Numbered from the stretch's first letter, positions 17,566-31,771 are shown. The stretch is DNA of 64,000 nucleotides from Massilia pinisoli (GCF_024753285.1 NZ_JANUGW010000009.1:62001-126000); one strand, 5' to 3'. Made by a program: numbers and translations. Notes: generated from the sequence alone by a model not told the origin.

Positions 17566-18903
17566 TCAGACTTCGAATCGTGCCGCGATCCGCTTGGCCA
17601 TCGTCTCGGCCAGGTCCGCACTCTTCGCTTCCACCATCACGCGCACGAGCGGTTCCGTGCCCGACGGCCGGATCAGCACGCGGCCGTTGTCGCCCAGTTC
17701 GCGTTCCACGTGTTCCTTCTCCGCGACGACGGCGGCATTCTTCGTCCAGTCCGTACCCGGTTGCACACGGACGTTGATCAAGGTCTGCGGGTACAGCGTC
17801 AAATCGCTGCAGCAATCCGCCAGGCCGCCGCCCGAGCGCTTGAGCGCGGTCAAGACCTGCAGCGCCGAGACGATGCCGTCGCCGGTCGAGTGCTTGTCCA
17901 GCGCCAGCAGGTGGCCGGAACCTTCGCCGCCCAGCAGCCAGCCCCGTTCCTGCATCATTTCCAGGACATAACGGTCGCCGACCTTCGCGCGCGCGAAGCC
18001 GATACCCATCTCCTTGAACGCGACTTCCAGTGCCATATTGGTCATCAGGGTGCCGACGGCGCCCTCAACCGGTCCCGTGGCCATGCGCGCCCGCACCATC
18101 ACGTACAGCAGTTCGTCGCCGTTGTACAGGCGGCCTTTGGCGTCGCACATGATCAGGCGGTCGGCGTCGCCGTCCAGCGCGATGCCCAGGTCGGCCTTGT
18201 GCTCGACGACGGCCGCGGCCATCGCCTTCGGTGCCGTGGCGCCGACGCCGTCGTTGATGTTGAAACCGTCCGGCTTCGTGCCCAGTTCGATGACTTCCGC
18301 ACCGAGTTCATGGAACACGTGCGGGGCGATGTTGTACGCGGCGCCGTGGGCGCAGTCGACGACGATCTTCAGGCCGCGCAGGTCGAGCTCGTTCGGGAAC
18401 GTGCTCTTGCAGAATTCGATGTAGCGGCCTTGCGCGTCGCGCAGGCGCGTGGCACGGCCCAGCTTTTCGGACGACACGCAGCCCATCGGCTGGTCGATCG
18501 CGTCCTCGATCTCGAGTTCCACGGCGTCCGGCAACTTGGTGCCATGCTCGGAAAAGAACTTGATGCCGTTGTCCTGGAACGGGTTGTGCGACGCCGAAAT
18601 CACGACACCAGCCTGCAGCCGCAGCGCGCGCGTCAGGTAGGCGATGGCCGGGGTCGGCATCGGGCCGGCCAGCATCACGTCGACGCCGGCCGCCGAGAAA
18701 CCGGCTTCCAGCGCAGCTTCCAGCATGTAGCCGGAAATACGCGTGTCCTTGCCGATCAGCACGGTGGGACGTCCGCTCTTGGCGTTGTCTTTCGCCAGCA
18801 CTTTGCCGGCCGCATAACCCAGGCGCATCACGAAATCGGGCGTGATGGGCGACTTGCCCACCAGGCCGCGTATGCCATCGGTACCGAAATATTTACGTGC
18901 CAT
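17566..18903 (-). CDS. glmM: phosphoglucosamine mutase
   Basis: A 445-residue cytoplasmic enzyme that converts glucosamine-6-phosphate to glucosamine-1-phosphate for UDP-GlcNAc, hence peptidoglycan and lipopolysaccharide. YFGTDGIRG at the N-terminus, [19 protein letters not shown] with the phosphorylated Ser near residue 101, DGDADRL (metal-binding loop) and [14 protein letters not shown] (phosphate-binding loop) identify it, and length is normal for the family. It begins 18 nt after folP, so the two should share an mRNA, as in Escherichia coli and relatives. Confidence 0.98.
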   Translation of the reverse strand: MARKYFGTDGIRGLVGKSPITPDFVMRLGYAAGKVLAKDNAKSGRPTVLIGKDTRISGYMLEAALEAGFSAAGVDVMLAGPMPTPAIAYLTRALRLQAGVVISASHNPFQDNGIKFFSEHGTKLPDAVELEIEDAIDQPMGCVSSEKLGRATRLRDAQGRYIEFCKSTFPNELDLRGLKIVVDCAHGAAYNIAPHVFHELGAEVIELGTKPDGFNINDGVGATAPKAMAAAVVEHKADLGIALDGDADRLIMCDAKGRLYNGDELLYVMVRARMATGPVEGAVGTLMTNMALEVAFKEMGIGFARAKVGDRYVLEMMQERGWLLGGEGSGHLLALDKHSTGDGIVSALQVLTALKRSGGGLADCCSDLTLYPQTLINVRVQPGTDWTKNAAVVAEKEHVERELGDNGRVLIRPSGTEPLVRVMVEAKSADLAETMAKRIAARFEV

Positions 18904-18921
18904 TAGTTAAATTCTCGTTGT

Positions 18922-19764
18922 CTATTGATTATTCGTAGTGGCCGCTTGCCAGACCTTCAGCGCGTCCACCGTCTCTGCCACATCATGGACCCGGACGATC
19001 CGCGCGCCCTGCGCTACCGCAGCAAGCGCCCCGCCCAGGCTGCCCGCGAGGCGCTGCTCGACGCTGCGTCCCGTCACGGCCCCGATCATCGATTTGCGCG
19101 ACAGCCCCGCCAATACAGGCAGGCCCAGTTCGCTTTCCATACGGCTTATGTTTCGAAGTAAAGCGTAATTATGCTCGACACGCTTCCCAAAACCAAATCC
19201 GGGATCGACCGTGATGCGTTCGCGCGCCACACCGGCTGCCAGCAGCGCATCGACGCGCTCGCGCAGGAACGCGATCACGTCGGCCACGACGTCGACGTAT
19301 TCCGGACCGGCTTGCATGTCCTGCGGCGTGCCCTGCATGTGCATCACGCACAGCGCGCAATCGCTGTCCTTCACGGCGTCGATGGCACCCGGCGACCGGA
19401 AGCCATTGATGTCGTTGATCATGTCCGCGCCGGCGATGATCGCCTCGCGCATCACTTCGGGCTTGCACGTGTCGACCGACAATGGATACCCCAGTTCGCG
19501 CAACGCATAAATCGCCGGCATGACGCGGCGCAGCTCCTCGTCGACGGGCACGCTGGGCGAGCCCGGACGGGTGGATTCGCCGCCGATGTCGATGAGGTCG
19601 ACGCCATCCTTGATCATCTGCTCGGCCCGCTCCACGGCGAATTCGAGGGCCTGGTAGCGACCACCGTCGGAGAACGAATCGGGGGTGACGTTGAGGATGC
19701 CCATGACCAACGGGCGCTGGGCGAGGTCATAGCCGAAACGGCCGCACTGCAGGTATTGACGCAT
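18922..19764 (-). CDS. folP: dihydropteroate synthase
   Basis: A 280-residue folate-pathway enzyme joining 6-hydroxymethyl-dihydropterin diphosphate to p-aminobenzoate; it is the sulfonamide target. MGILNVTPDSFSDGG, DIGGESTRPG, MINDINGF and ITVDPGFGFGKRVEHN are the standard pterin- and substrate-binding motifs in order. The ATG at 19764 gives the expected start. An in-frame ATG at 19800 falls inside the hairpin that terminates ftsH and would add 12 residues, so I reject it. No strong ribosome site is visible. It lies between ftsH and glmM in the usual order. Confidence 0.97.
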   Translation of the reverse strand: MRQYLQCGRFGYDLAQRPLVMGILNVTPDSFSDGGRYQALEFAVERAEQMIKDGVDLIDIGGESTRPGSPSVPVDEELRRVMPAIYALRELGYPLSVDTCKPEVMREAIIAGADMINDINGFRSPGAIDAVKDSDCALCVMHMQGTPQDMQAGPEYVDVVADVIAFLRERVDALLAAGVARERITVDPGFGFGKRVEHNYALLRNISRMESELGLPVLAGLSRKSMIGAVTGRSVEQRLAGSLGGALAAVAQGARIVRVHDVAETVDALKVWQAATTNNQ

Positions 19765-19790
19765 GTTAAAACACCAACTCAATGAACGAT

Positions 19791-19812
19791 AAAAAGGCAC
19801 CCGCTCGGGTGC
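19791..19812 (-). terminator. terminator after ftsH
   Basis: GGCACCC (19795-19801) and GGGTGCC (19806-19812) form a 7-bp stem with a 4-nt loop. The reverse strand continues into five T (A run 19791-19795). A short T run also follows on the forward side. It separates ftsH from folP, so folP-glmM may need read-through or its own promoter. Confidence 0.8.
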
Positions 19813-19859
19813 CTTTTATGAGACCGTGCGCTGATCGAGGGTGATCAGGCCGGGCCGCG

Positions 19860-21737
<1,878 letters not shown>

Positions 21738-21978
21738 GAAGACTCCTCTGATGCGAACGCATCTTTTCCCATTTTTTCAAAGGCAGATTTTACCGCATTA
21801 AGCAGCCCGTGCCACGCACGCCCGCCCATGGTGCCCATGCTCCACTATAAACGGTTTTTATTTCCGTTGTGCAGGCACGGCGAACATTCCATCCGGATGG
21901 ATACGGATAGGGTTGTCCCATGCTGATGTGCGGTTGCACTTCTGAAAATCAAGGGCGGTGCCGGCGATTTTCGCAAAC

Positions 21979-22626
21979 TCAGCCGGCCGGATTCTTCAGA
22001 CCGCGCCCCAGCAGAAAAATCTCCGACGATTTATCGCGGCTGGCCTTGGGCTTGAGCTGCTTCACGACCTTGAATTCGGTCCGGAATTTCTCAAGAATTT
22101 GCGTAAAACCCATGTCCTTGAAGCATTTCACCAACAATGCCCCGGACGGTTTGAGGTGAGATTGAGAGAACTCAATGGCAAGATCGATCAAATCCTCCAT
22201 GCGCGCCGCGTCCGCCGACGGAATGCCGGACAGATTCGGCGCCATATCGGACAGTACGAGGTCGGCCATGCGGCCCTCGAGCACGCCGGCCAACTCGTCG
22301 AGCACCTCTTGTTCGCGGAAATCGCCCTGGATGAAATGCATGTCGGCGATCGGCTCCATCGGAAGGATGTCCAGGCCGATCATCGTGCCCTTGATGCCGC
22401 CCTCCTCGCCGCCCGCCAGCTTGCGCCGCGTGTACTGGCCCCAGCTGCCCGGTGTGCACCCGAGGTCGACGATCACCTGGCCCGGCTTGATGAGCTTTTC
22501 GCTTTCGTCGATTTCCTTCAGCTTGTAGGCCGCACGGGCCCGGTAGCCCTCTTTCTGTGCCAATTTGACATAGGGATCGTTGATGTGATCGTGGATCCAG
22601 TTTTTATTGAATTTGTTCTTGGCCAT
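21979..22626 (-). CDS. rlmE: 23S rRNA 2'-O-methyltransferase E
   Basis: A 215-residue heat-shock-linked enzyme (FtsJ/RrmJ) that 2'-O-methylates a uridine of 23S rRNA in the assembled large subunit. [14 protein letters not shown] carries the first catalytic Lys, [15 protein letters not shown] is the S-adenosylmethionine-binding loop, and [11 protein letters not shown] and LLVKCF complete the K-D-K-E set. Its promoter region is shared with divergent yhbY. A 241-nt gap separates it from ftsH, longer than in enteric bacteria. Confidence 0.97.
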   Translation of the reverse strand: MAKNKFNKNWIHDHINDPYVKLAQKEGYRARAAYKLKEIDESEKLIKPGQVIVDLGCTPGSWGQYTRRKLAGGEEGGIKGTMIGLDILPMEPIADMHFIQGDFREQEVLDELAGVLEGRMADLVLSDMAPNLSGIPSADAARMEDLIDLAIEFSQSHLKPSGALLVKCFKDMGFTQILEKFRTEFKVVKQLKPKASRDKSSEIFLLGRGLKNPAG

Positions 22627-22652
22627 TCGCGTAAAATACTGCTTTTAATAGG
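22627..22652 (-). promoter_or_regulatory. probable leaderless rlmE promoter
   Basis: Reading the reverse strand, TATTTT (22638-22633) is preceded by TTGAGA with a 16-nt spacer and followed by only six bases before the rlmE ATG at 22626. Transcription would then begin at or within a base or two of the start codon, and no ribosome site is visible. Inferred from spacing alone. Confidence 0.45.
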
Positions 22653-22669
22653 TATCTCAAAATAACATC

Positions 22670-23137
22670 ATGATCAAACTTACACCGGTCGAGCGTGCAG
22701 CGCTGCGTGCGGAAGCCCACGGACTCAATCCTGTCGTCATGATCGGCGCAGACGGCCTGACCGAGGCTGTCATGAAGGAAATCTCGTCCAGCCTCGACGC
22801 GCACGGCCTGATCAAGGTCCGCGTCTTCGGCGACGACCGCGAAGAGCGCGTCGCGATCTATGAACGGATCTGCGAAGAACTCGATGCGGCCCCGGTCCAG
22901 CACATCGGCAAGCTGCTCGTCCTGTACCGTCCGAAGAAGGACGACGTCAAGGAACGTTCGACCAAGTCCGGCAAGGGCTTGCGCGAAGTCACCATCGTCA
23001 AGCCGAGCCCCAGCGGCACCAAGAAGCCGTCCGTCACCAAGGTCTTGCTGAAAGGGAACGAGCGCGTGACCCAGGGCGGCAACATCAAACGGGCCAAGAC
23101 GCGCCAGGCCAGCACTAAGAAGACGGCGTTGAAATAA
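22670..23137 (+). CDS. yhbY: YhbY-family RNA-binding protein (CRS1/YhbY domain)
   Basis: A 155-residue basic protein. Residues 1-95 form the CRS1/YhbY RNA-binding domain, with LTPVERAALRAEAHGLNPVVMIG, LTEAVMKEISSSL, HGLIKVRVFG and HIGKLLVLYRP in order. The domain binds pre-50S ribosomes. The C-terminal 55 residues are a Lys/Thr/Ser-rich tail, longer than in the enteric protein (about 97 residues) and likely disordered. It is divergent from rlmE, another 50S maturation gene, and is followed by a clear terminator at 23159. Confidence 0.93.
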   Translation: MIKLTPVERAALRAEAHGLNPVVMIGADGLTEAVMKEISSSLDAHGLIKVRVFGDDREERVAIYERICEELDAAPVQHIGKLLVLYRPKKDDVKERSTKSGKGLREVTIVKPSPSGTKKPSVTKVLLKGNERVTQGGNIKRAKTRQASTKKTALK

Positions 23138-23158
23138 CCCTTCTTCAAAAAAAATTAA

Positions 23159-23183
23159 CCGGGGCCGCTGCCCCGGTTTTTTT
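23159..23183 (+). terminator. terminator after yhbY
   Basis: CCGGGGC (23159-23165) pairs with GCCCCGG (23170-23176) around a 4-nt loop and is followed by seven T. This is a textbook intrinsic terminator for yhbY. Confidence 0.92.
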
Positions 23184-23197
23184 ATGTGTCGACGCGC

Positions 23198-23230
23198 ACG
23201 TTTGGTGGGCACGGGGTGCCCACCAAACGT
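23198..23230. repeat. perfect 15-bp palindrome between convergent genes
   Basis: ACGTTTGGTGGGCAC (23198-23212) and its exact reverse complement (23216-23230) flank GGG. It sits 5 bp beyond the gene downstream of greA and next to the yhbY terminator. A related palindrome lies at 45446-45476, also between convergent genes. It may be a dispersed REP-type element, or act as a terminator for the reverse-strand gene. Confidence 0.8.
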
Positions 23231-23235
23231 CTGAA

Positions 23236-23676
23236 TCACCGCGCTTTCACGACCAGGATCGCGCCCAGGATACTCTCGGCCAGGTACAACACCTGCGACA
23301 CCCCATGCAGCGCCGCGAACGTGCCCCATTGCGGCGACGCGCGCACCCCGGCCGCCCCCGCCGCCTCGCGGATCGCCGCCATCATCGGCTGCAGGCCCAG
23401 ATAGACGACGAGGCTGCACGCCAGCATCGCGCCGATCAGGCCGAACAGCCAGTGCCGGCGCCTGGCGTCCACATCGCGCGCACGCGCGACGATCAGGCCC
23501 AGCACCACGGCCAGCGCGATCGCCAGCCAGGCCGAACGCGTCAGCATCACGCCGACGACGTTCCCTGCCTGCGTGCTGTCGAGGACGGTAAACGCACTCG
23601 GCGCGGCCAGATAGCTGACGGCCCACACGCTGCCGGCCCACAGGGCGGCGAGTAGCAAGCGCGCGTTGGCGAGCAT
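23236..23676 (-). CDS. DUF4149 (TMEM205-like) membrane protein
   Basis: A 146-residue inner-membrane protein with four hydrophobic segments (about residues 5-25, 40-62, 76-95 and 120-143). The N-terminus LLLAALWAGSVWAVSYLAAPSAF and the C-terminal ALHGVSQVLYLAESILG fit DUF4149, a family of unknown role often encoded next to greA in betaproteobacteria. It starts 10 nt after greA and should share its message. No enzymatic motif is visible. The ATG at 23676 is the only sensible start. Confidence 0.88.
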   Translation of the reverse strand: MLANARLLLAALWAGSVWAVSYLAAPSAFTVLDSTQAGNVVGVMLTRSAWLAIALAVVLGLIVARARDVDARRRHWLFGLIGAMLACSLVVYLGLQPMMAAIREAAGAAGVRASPQWGTFAALHGVSQVLYLAESILGAILVVKAR

Positions 23677-23686
23677 CGTGGCGGGC

Positions 23687-24160
23687 TTAGACGTAGCGGA
23701 CTTCCAGGATTTCGTATTCGCGCGGACCGGACGGGGCCTGCACTTCGACCACGTCGCCGGCGTATTTGCCGATCAGCGCGCGCGCGATCGGCGAGGTGAC
23801 GGAGACCTTGTTCTCCTTGAGCTCGGCTTCGTCGATGCCGACGATCTGGTACGTGACCTTCTGGCCATTGTCGAGGTCTTCGAGGTCGACGGTCGACGCG
23901 AACACGACACGGCCTTCCGCGTCCAGGGTGGCCGGGTCGATGATCTGGGCGGTCGACAGCTTCTGTTCCAGCTCGGCGATACGGCCCTCGACGAAGGCCT
24001 GGCGCTCCTTGGCGGCGTCGTACTCTGCGTTTTCGGACAGGTCACCATGCGAGCGCGCTTCGGCGATCGCGTCGATCACGTTGCGGCGCTCCTTGGTCTT
24101 GAGCTGGTGCAGCTCTGCCTTCAACTTCTCGGCGCCGAATTTGGTCAATGGAGTGTTCAT
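23687..24160 (-). CDS. greA: transcription elongation factor GreA
   Basis: A 157-residue factor that enters the secondary channel of RNA polymerase and triggers cleavage of backtracked RNA. TPLTKFGAEKLKAELHQLK starts the N-terminal coiled coil, whose tip carries the acidic DLSENAEYDAAKERQ (the catalytic Asp and Glu), and the C-terminal FKBP-like half includes VGIDEAELKENKVSVTSPIARALIGK. Length is normal. It lies downstream of carAB, separated by a hairpin at 24202-24242. Confidence 0.98.
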   Translation of the reverse strand: MNTPLTKFGAEKLKAELHQLKTKERRNVIDAIAEARSHGDLSENAEYDAAKERQAFVEGRIAELEQKLSTAQIIDPATLDAEGRVVFASTVDLEDLDNGQKVTYQIVGIDEAELKENKVSVTSPIARALIGKYAGDVVEVQAPSGPREYEILEVRYV

Positions 24161-24201
24161 GGCTATCTGTTCTGTGTTGTTTGCGGACGTACCAAGTGAA
24201 A

Positions 24202-24242
24202 ACCACAGAGCCGCACGGCGCGAGCCGCGCGAACTCTGTGGT
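24202..24242 (-). terminator. hairpin between carB and greA
   Basis: ACCACAGAG (24202-24210) pairs with CTCTGTGGT (24234-24242); the GC-rich inner part can extend the structure. The reverse strand ends in TTTT after the stem. It probably weakens or ends carAB transcription ahead of greA. Confidence 0.65.
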
Positions 24243-24285
24243 CTTAGGTACTGCTAAGCGTTACTGCAATCTTACTGCATTGCGC

Positions 24286-27516
<3,231 letters not shown>

Positions 27517-27526
27517 TTATTTCTTC

Positions 27527-28690
27527 TCACTTGCTGGCGTGGGCTTGCATCTTGCTGATGAAACGGTCGAACAGGTAGGCGACGTCGGTCGGGCCGGGCG
27601 ATGCTTCCGGGTGGCCCTGGAAGCAGAACGCGGGCTTGTCCGTGCGCTCGAAGCCTTGCAGCGAACCGTCGAACAGCGAGACGTGGGTCACGCGGCAGTT
27701 CGCGGGCAGCGTGGTGGCATCGACCGCGAAGCCGTGGTTCTGCGACGTGATCATCACCTGCTTCGAATCCAGGTCCTGGACCGGGTGGTTGGCGCCGTGG
27801 TGGCCGAACTTCATCTTGACCGTCTTCGCGCCGGAGGCCAGCGCCATGATCTGGTGGCCGAGGCAGATGCCGAACGTCGGGATGCCCGAATCGATCACTT
27901 TCTTCGTCGCGGCGATCGCGTAGTCGCAGGCGGCCGGGTCGCCCGGGCCGTTGGCGAGGAAGATGCCGTCCGGGTTCAGCGCGAGGGCTTCTTCCGCCGT
28001 GGCTTGCGCCGGCAGCACGGTGATCTTGCAGCCGCGCTCCGCCAGCATGCGCAGGATGTTGCGCTTGACGCCGTAGTCGAACGCGACGACGTGGAATTGC
28101 GGGTTCTCCTGCTTGCCGTAGCCCTCGCCCAGCTTCCATTCGGTCTGGTCGAACGTGTACGGCTCCTTGACGGAGACGACCTTCGCCAGGTCCATGCCGT
28201 TCAGACCCGGGAACGAGCGTGCCAGTTCGAGCGCCTGCGCTTCCGAAGGTTCGTTGCCTTGCGTGCCGGTGAGGATCGCGCCGTTCTGGGCGCCTTTTTC
28301 GCGCAGGATGCGGGTCAGCTTGCGGGTGTCGATGCCGGCGATGGCCACGACATTTTCCTGCTTCAGGTAGTCGGCCAGCGACTGGGTGGAGCGGAAGTTC
28401 GAGGCCAGCAGCGGCAGATCGCGGATGATCAGGCCGGCGGCGTGCACCTTGGCCGCCTCGACGTCTTCCGGATTGATGCCGTAGTTGCCGATGTGCGGAT
28501 AGGTCAGCGTCACGATCTGGCGCGAGTAGCTGGGGTCGGTCAGGATTTCCTGGTAACCGGTGATGGCGGTATTGAACACCACCTCACCCGTCGTGTGACC
28601 GGCGGCGCCGATCGAATATCCTTTGAAAATGGTTCCGTCTGCCAAGGCGAGGATGGCTGGAACGGCTGGGCCAGAAAAAAATGGCGGCAA
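27527..28690 (-). CDS. carA: carbamoyl-phosphate synthase small subunit (TTG start)
   Basis: A 387-residue glutaminase subunit that frees ammonia from glutamine for CarB. The N-terminal domain ([32 protein letters not shown]) and the class I amidotransferase domain (FGICLGHQ with the nucleophile Cys, [10 protein letters not shown] with the His-Glu pair) are intact. I place the start at the TTG at 28690, six bases after GGGAG (28697-28701), matching the family N-terminus. The only upstream in-frame ATG, at 28921, adds 77 unrelated residues and touches the preceding gene's terminator. Confidence 0.93.
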   Translation of the reverse strand: MPPFFSGPAVPAILALADGTIFKGYSIGAAGHTTGEVVFNTAITGYQEILTDPSYSRQIVTLTYPHIGNYGINPEDVEAAKVHAAGLIIRDLPLLASNFRSTQSLADYLKQENVVAIAGIDTRKLTRILREKGAQNGAILTGTQGNEPSEAQALELARSFPGLNGMDLAKVVSVKEPYTFDQTEWKLGEGYGKQENPQFHVVAFDYGVKRNILRMLAERGCKITVLPAQATAEEALALNPDGIFLANGPGDPAACDYAIAATKKVIDSGIPTFGICLGHQIMALASGAKTVKMKFGHHGANHPVQDLDSKQVMITSQNHGFAVDATTLPANCRVTHVSLFDGSLQGFERTDKPAFCFQGHPEASPGPTDVAYLFDRFISKMQAHASK

Positions 28691-28841
28691 GGGCAACTCC
28701 CGATAAAGTCGCCGTAGGCTGCGCCACGTCAGACCGGCCTGCACAAGGTGTGGGCATGCATTTCGCCCAGTGTTACAGGTCGCTAGATAGAGGTATGGGT
28801 GGGTAGTCGCTACGGCAGATAAGTGATGGCTAAACCTCTGA

Positions 28842-28870
28842 ATTATAGCGCGATTTATATCGGTCGGCAA
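28842..28870 (-). promoter_or_regulatory. sigma-70 promoter of carAB
   Basis: On the reverse strand TTGCCG (28870-28865), a 17-nt spacer and a perfect TATAAT (28847-28842) form a strong promoter. Transcription should start near 28835, leaving a leader of about 145 nt before the TTG start. The leader can form GCCGTAG/CTACGGC pairing that brings its 3' part close to the ribosome site. Confidence 0.85.
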
Positions 28871-28921
28871 TCGCCTTGCCTTCACTTTTCGTCTAAATGC
28901 TCTCGGGAAAAGGCCCCGCAT

Positions 28922-28970
28922 AAAAAAATCGGCGGGCGGGCGCGACGATCCGTCGCACCACGCCCGCCGA
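28922..28970 (-). terminator. terminator after the GlcG/HbpS-like gene
   Basis: TCGGCGGGCG (28929-28938) pairs with CGCCCGCCGA (28961-28970), with a second inner stem GCGACG/CGTCGC. The reverse strand then runs into seven T (28928-28922). A strong intrinsic terminator just upstream of the carAB promoter. Confidence 0.93.
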
Positions 28971-28987
28971 CTTGACGGATACGTAAA

Positions 28988-29395
28988 TTAGAGGCCCAGC
29001 GCCGCGATACCGGCCTTGGCGATCTGCACGTCTTCCGCCGACTTCACGCCCGACACGCCCACGGCGCCGACGACGTGGCCGTCCACGATGATGGGCACGC
29101 CGCCTTCCAGCATGCCGTCCAGTTCCGGCGCGCGGGCGAACGACACGCGGCCGTTGTTGATCATGTCTTCGTAAATCTTCGATTCACGGCGGCCCAGCGC
29201 GGCCGTCTTGGCCTTCGCGGGGGCGATGTGTGCGGACACGGGCGCGGCGCCGTCCAGGCGCTGCAGCCACAGCGGGTGGCCGCCGTCGTCGCAGATGGCG
29301 ATGACGACGTTCCAGCCGTTCGCGATGGCGTGGCTTTCCGCGCCGGCGGCGATTTTCTTGATGTCTTCGAGGGTAAGGACGGGCTTGGTCTGCAT
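28988..29395 (-). CDS. GlcG/HbpS-family heme-binding-like protein
   Basis: A 135-residue protein of the GlcG/HbpS family (Haem_degrading domain), small alpha/beta proteins some of which bind heme or corrinoids. LTLEDIKKIAAGAESHAIANGW, VVIAICDDGGHPLWLQRLDGA, AKAKTAALGR and GMLEGGVPIIVDGHVVGAVGVSG are the conserved stretches. No signal peptide is visible, so it is likely cytoplasmic. It follows the patatin gene by 41 nt on the same strand and ends at a strong terminator. The biochemical role is not established for this type. Confidence 0.9.
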   Translation of the reverse strand: MQTKPVLTLEDIKKIAAGAESHAIANGWNVVIAICDDGGHPLWLQRLDGAAPVSAHIAPAKAKTAALGRRESKIYEDMINNGRVSFARAPELDGMLEGGVPIIVDGHVVGAVGVSGVKSAEDVQIAKAGIAALGL

Positions 29396-29436
29396 TTGAG
29401 TCTTTCTTTCGTGAAGCGTTACAAAGTGATTGCGAG

Positions 29437-30381
29437 TCAGCGCGCCGCCGCCAGCGGGGCGGGCATGCTTTGTTTGGCCTTCAGCCTGGCCTTGAGTTCC
29501 CCCATGACGCCGGCCGCGGCCTGCTCGCCGGCCAGCACGGCCAGGTTGCGGCCATTGAAGTCGGCACTGCCCATCGCGCCCAACGCGGGCGTGATGACGA
29601 CGTCGGCATCCTTCAGCTCGTGCTGGTTCAGGCGCTGGCCCATGATCGTGAACGTCTGCATCAGCACGTCCATCGAACTGGCCGTCGCCTGCGCCTCCGT
29701 CGCGCTCGAGATGTTGACGGCGATGATGAATTCCGCGCCCATCTCCTTCGCGAAGCGCACCGGAACGGGCGCGACGAGGCCGCCGTCGACATAGGTCCGG
29801 CCGCCGATCACGACGGGCTGGAACACGCCCGGCACGGACGACGACGCACGCACGGCCATGCCCGTGTTCCCGCGCCGGAACAGGATCGGCTGCCCCGTTT
29901 TCAGGTCCGTGGCGACGGCGCCGAACGGAATCTTGAGCTTTTCGATCGGCTGGTTGTGCACGGCCTTGTTGACGTAGGCCTGCAGCGCCTCCCCTTTCAG
30001 CACGCCGGACGACTTGCTGAAGAACGGGATGGCCCAGTCGGAGATCGTCGTCTCGTCCATGTCGAGGGCGATCTTCTGCAACTGGAAGCCGTTGTACCCC
30101 GACGCGTACAGCGCGCCGACGACGGAACCGGCACTCGTGCCGACGACGATGTCGGGCACGATCCCCTGTGCTTCCAACGCCTTGATCACGCCAATGTGGG
30201 CGAAGCCGCGGGCGGCGCCGCCGCCCAGGGCGAGCGCGATCTTCACGTGGCGCGGCGGCAGCGGCATGGGTGCGGGCGCGGCAGCGACCGGTGCGGGCGG
30301 TCGCGTGGGCGTGGACCCGCAGCCGGCCAGCAGGGCCGCGGCGCCGAGCGTGGCGAGAAGGGAACGTCGGGAGAATGTCAT
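29437..30381 (-). CDS. patatin-like phospholipase lipoprotein
   Basis: A 314-residue exported lipoprotein with a patatin hydrolase fold (RssA type). The N-terminus FSRRSLLATLGAAALLAGC ends in a lipobox (Cys21) and has paired Arg, so Tat export is possible. The catalytic parts are the oxyanion loop LGGGAARGFAH, the nucleophile Ser in VVGTSAGSVVGA, and the Asp of TYVDGGLVAPVP. Its likely action is hydrolysis of acyl chains of membrane lipids at the envelope. The ATG at 30381 gives this signal; longer frames upstream overlap phoR and are rejected. It follows phoR by 82 nt and may be co-transcribed. Confidence 0.93.
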   Translation of the reverse strand: MTFSRRSLLATLGAAALLAGCGSTPTRPPAPVAAAPAPMPLPPRHVKIALALGGGAARGFAHIGVIKALEAQGIVPDIVVGTSAGSVVGALYASGYNGFQLQKIALDMDETTISDWAIPFFSKSSGVLKGEALQAYVNKAVHNQPIEKLKIPFGAVATDLKTGQPILFRRGNTGMAVRASSSVPGVFQPVVIGGRTYVDGGLVAPVPVRFAKEMGAEFIIAVNISSATEAQATASSMDVLMQTFTIMGQRLNQHELKDADVVITPALGAMGSADFNGRNLAVLAGEQAAAGVMGELKARLKAKQSMPAPLAAAR

Positions 30382-30463
30382 CCGAAGACAGGAAACGAGG
30401 CAAAGACGGGATTGTAACCCGATCCCGCCCGTTTGCCGCCCCCGCTTAAGCCGCCTGTAAGCG

Positions 30464-31756
30464 TCAGCCCGGCAGCGACGTATTCGGCAACGTGGCGGTA
30501 AATACGCTGCCCTTGCCCGGCACGGAGCGGATCGCCAGCTTGCCGCCGTGGCGCAGCAGCACGTGCTTGACGATGGCGAGACCGAGGCCCGTGCCCTGCG
30601 TCTCGCGCGAGCGGCTCTTGTCGACGCGGTAGAAGCGCTCGGTGAGCCGGGCGATGTGCTGCTCGTCGATGCCGATGCCGTTGTCGACGACTTCGAAGCG
30701 CAAGTCGTTCGGCCCGCGCAGCCAGTGCAGCTCGATCTTGCCCCCCTCCGGCGTGTAGCGCACGGCATTGCTGGCCAAGTTGCCGAACGCGCTGCGCAAT
30801 TCTTCCGTGCTGCCCATGACGTCCGGACCGTCGACGGTGAAGTCGATCTCGTGGCGGCCGTTCGACAACGCGCGCGCGTCGACGGCCACCTGTTCGACCA
30901 GCGCCTTCACGTCCACGCGCTCGCGCTTCAGCGGATACTCGTCCGATTCGAGCCGCGACAACGTCAGCATGTCCTCGATGAGGCGCTGCATGCGCCCCGC
31001 CTGCTCCGTCATCAGCATCAGGTGCGCCGTGCGCGTCTTTTCGTCCAGGCCCGGATCGGCCATCGCGATCTCGAGGAAGCCGACGATCACGGTCAGCGGC
31101 GTACGCAGTTCGTGCGACGCATTGGCGATGAAGTCGCGGCGCATCGCCTCGATGCGGTCCGTGTCCGTCGCATCGTGCGTGACGAGGATCTGGCGGCGGT
31201 TCTCGAACGGGATGATCTGCACGATCAGCTTGCGGCCGCGGATCGACAAGGTGAGCGGCTGTTCGTAGCGCCCGAGGATCAGGTAGTCGATGAACTCCGG
31301 ATGGCGGATCAGATTCGTCACCCGGCGGCCCTTGTCGCGGTCCAGGGTGAGGCCCAGGTGGCGCTCGGCGGCCGGGTTGCACCATTCGAGGAACAGCACG
31401 TCGTCCATGATGGCGACGCCTTCCGGCAGCAGGTGCATCGCCTGGCGGAAGCGGGCGAGCCATTCCGTCAGCTCGTCGCGATTCCGCTCGTCGTCGCGGC
31501 GCAGGCGGTACAAGCGGGCGAAGACGTCGGTCCACGCGCCCCACCCGTCCGGCAGCTTCGTGCTTTGCGGGTCGTTCAGCCACTCCCCCAGCTTGTGCAG
31601 GTAATTCAGCTGGACGATCAGGAGACCGAGGGTGATGAGCAGCGCGAGCGCGAGGCCGGACACGGCACCCAGCAGCCACCACGCGATGCCGGCAACGGCA
31701 AGCGTCAGGCCGAGGCGCAGCAGCGCCGGCACCCAGAACACGACACGTGGATTCAA
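30464..31756 (-). CDS. phoR: phosphate regulon sensor histidine kinase PhoR
   Basis: A 430-residue membrane kinase that phosphorylates PhoB when phosphate is scarce. Two hydrophobic stretches at about residues 10-50 lie close together with almost no periplasmic loop, as usual for PhoR. A PAS-like region follows, then the dimerisation domain with the phosphorylated His in FIANASHELRTPLTVIVGF, and the ATPase domain (VDNGIGIDEQHI, GTGLGLAIVKHVL). The start is TTG at 31756, preceded by GGAAAGG; no better start is present. It comes 15 nt after phoB. Confidence 0.96.
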   Translation of the reverse strand: MNPRVVFWVPALLRLGLTLAVAGIAWWLLGAVSGLALALLITLGLLIVQLNYLHKLGEWLNDPQSTKLPDGWGAWTDVFARLYRLRRDDERNRDELTEWLARFRQAMHLLPEGVAIMDDVLFLEWCNPAAERHLGLTLDRDKGRRVTNLIRHPEFIDYLILGRYEQPLTLSIRGRKLIVQIIPFENRRQILVTHDATDTDRIEAMRRDFIANASHELRTPLTVIVGFLEIAMADPGLDEKTRTAHLMLMTEQAGRMQRLIEDMLTLSRLESDEYPLKRERVDVKALVEQVAVDARALSNGRHEIDFTVDGPDVMGSTEELRSAFGNLASNAVRYTPEGGKIELHWLRGPNDLRFEVVDNGIGIDEQHIARLTERFYRVDKSRSRETQGTGLGLAIVKHVLLRHGGKLAIRSVPGKGSVFTATLPNTSLPG

Positions 31757-31771
31757 GCGAACGACCTTTCC

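Noticed and set aside
28691..28921. N-terminal extension of CarA from the ATG at 28921
   Set aside because: It adds 77 residues not found in CarA, crosses the promoter at 28842-28870 and begins beside the upstream terminator.
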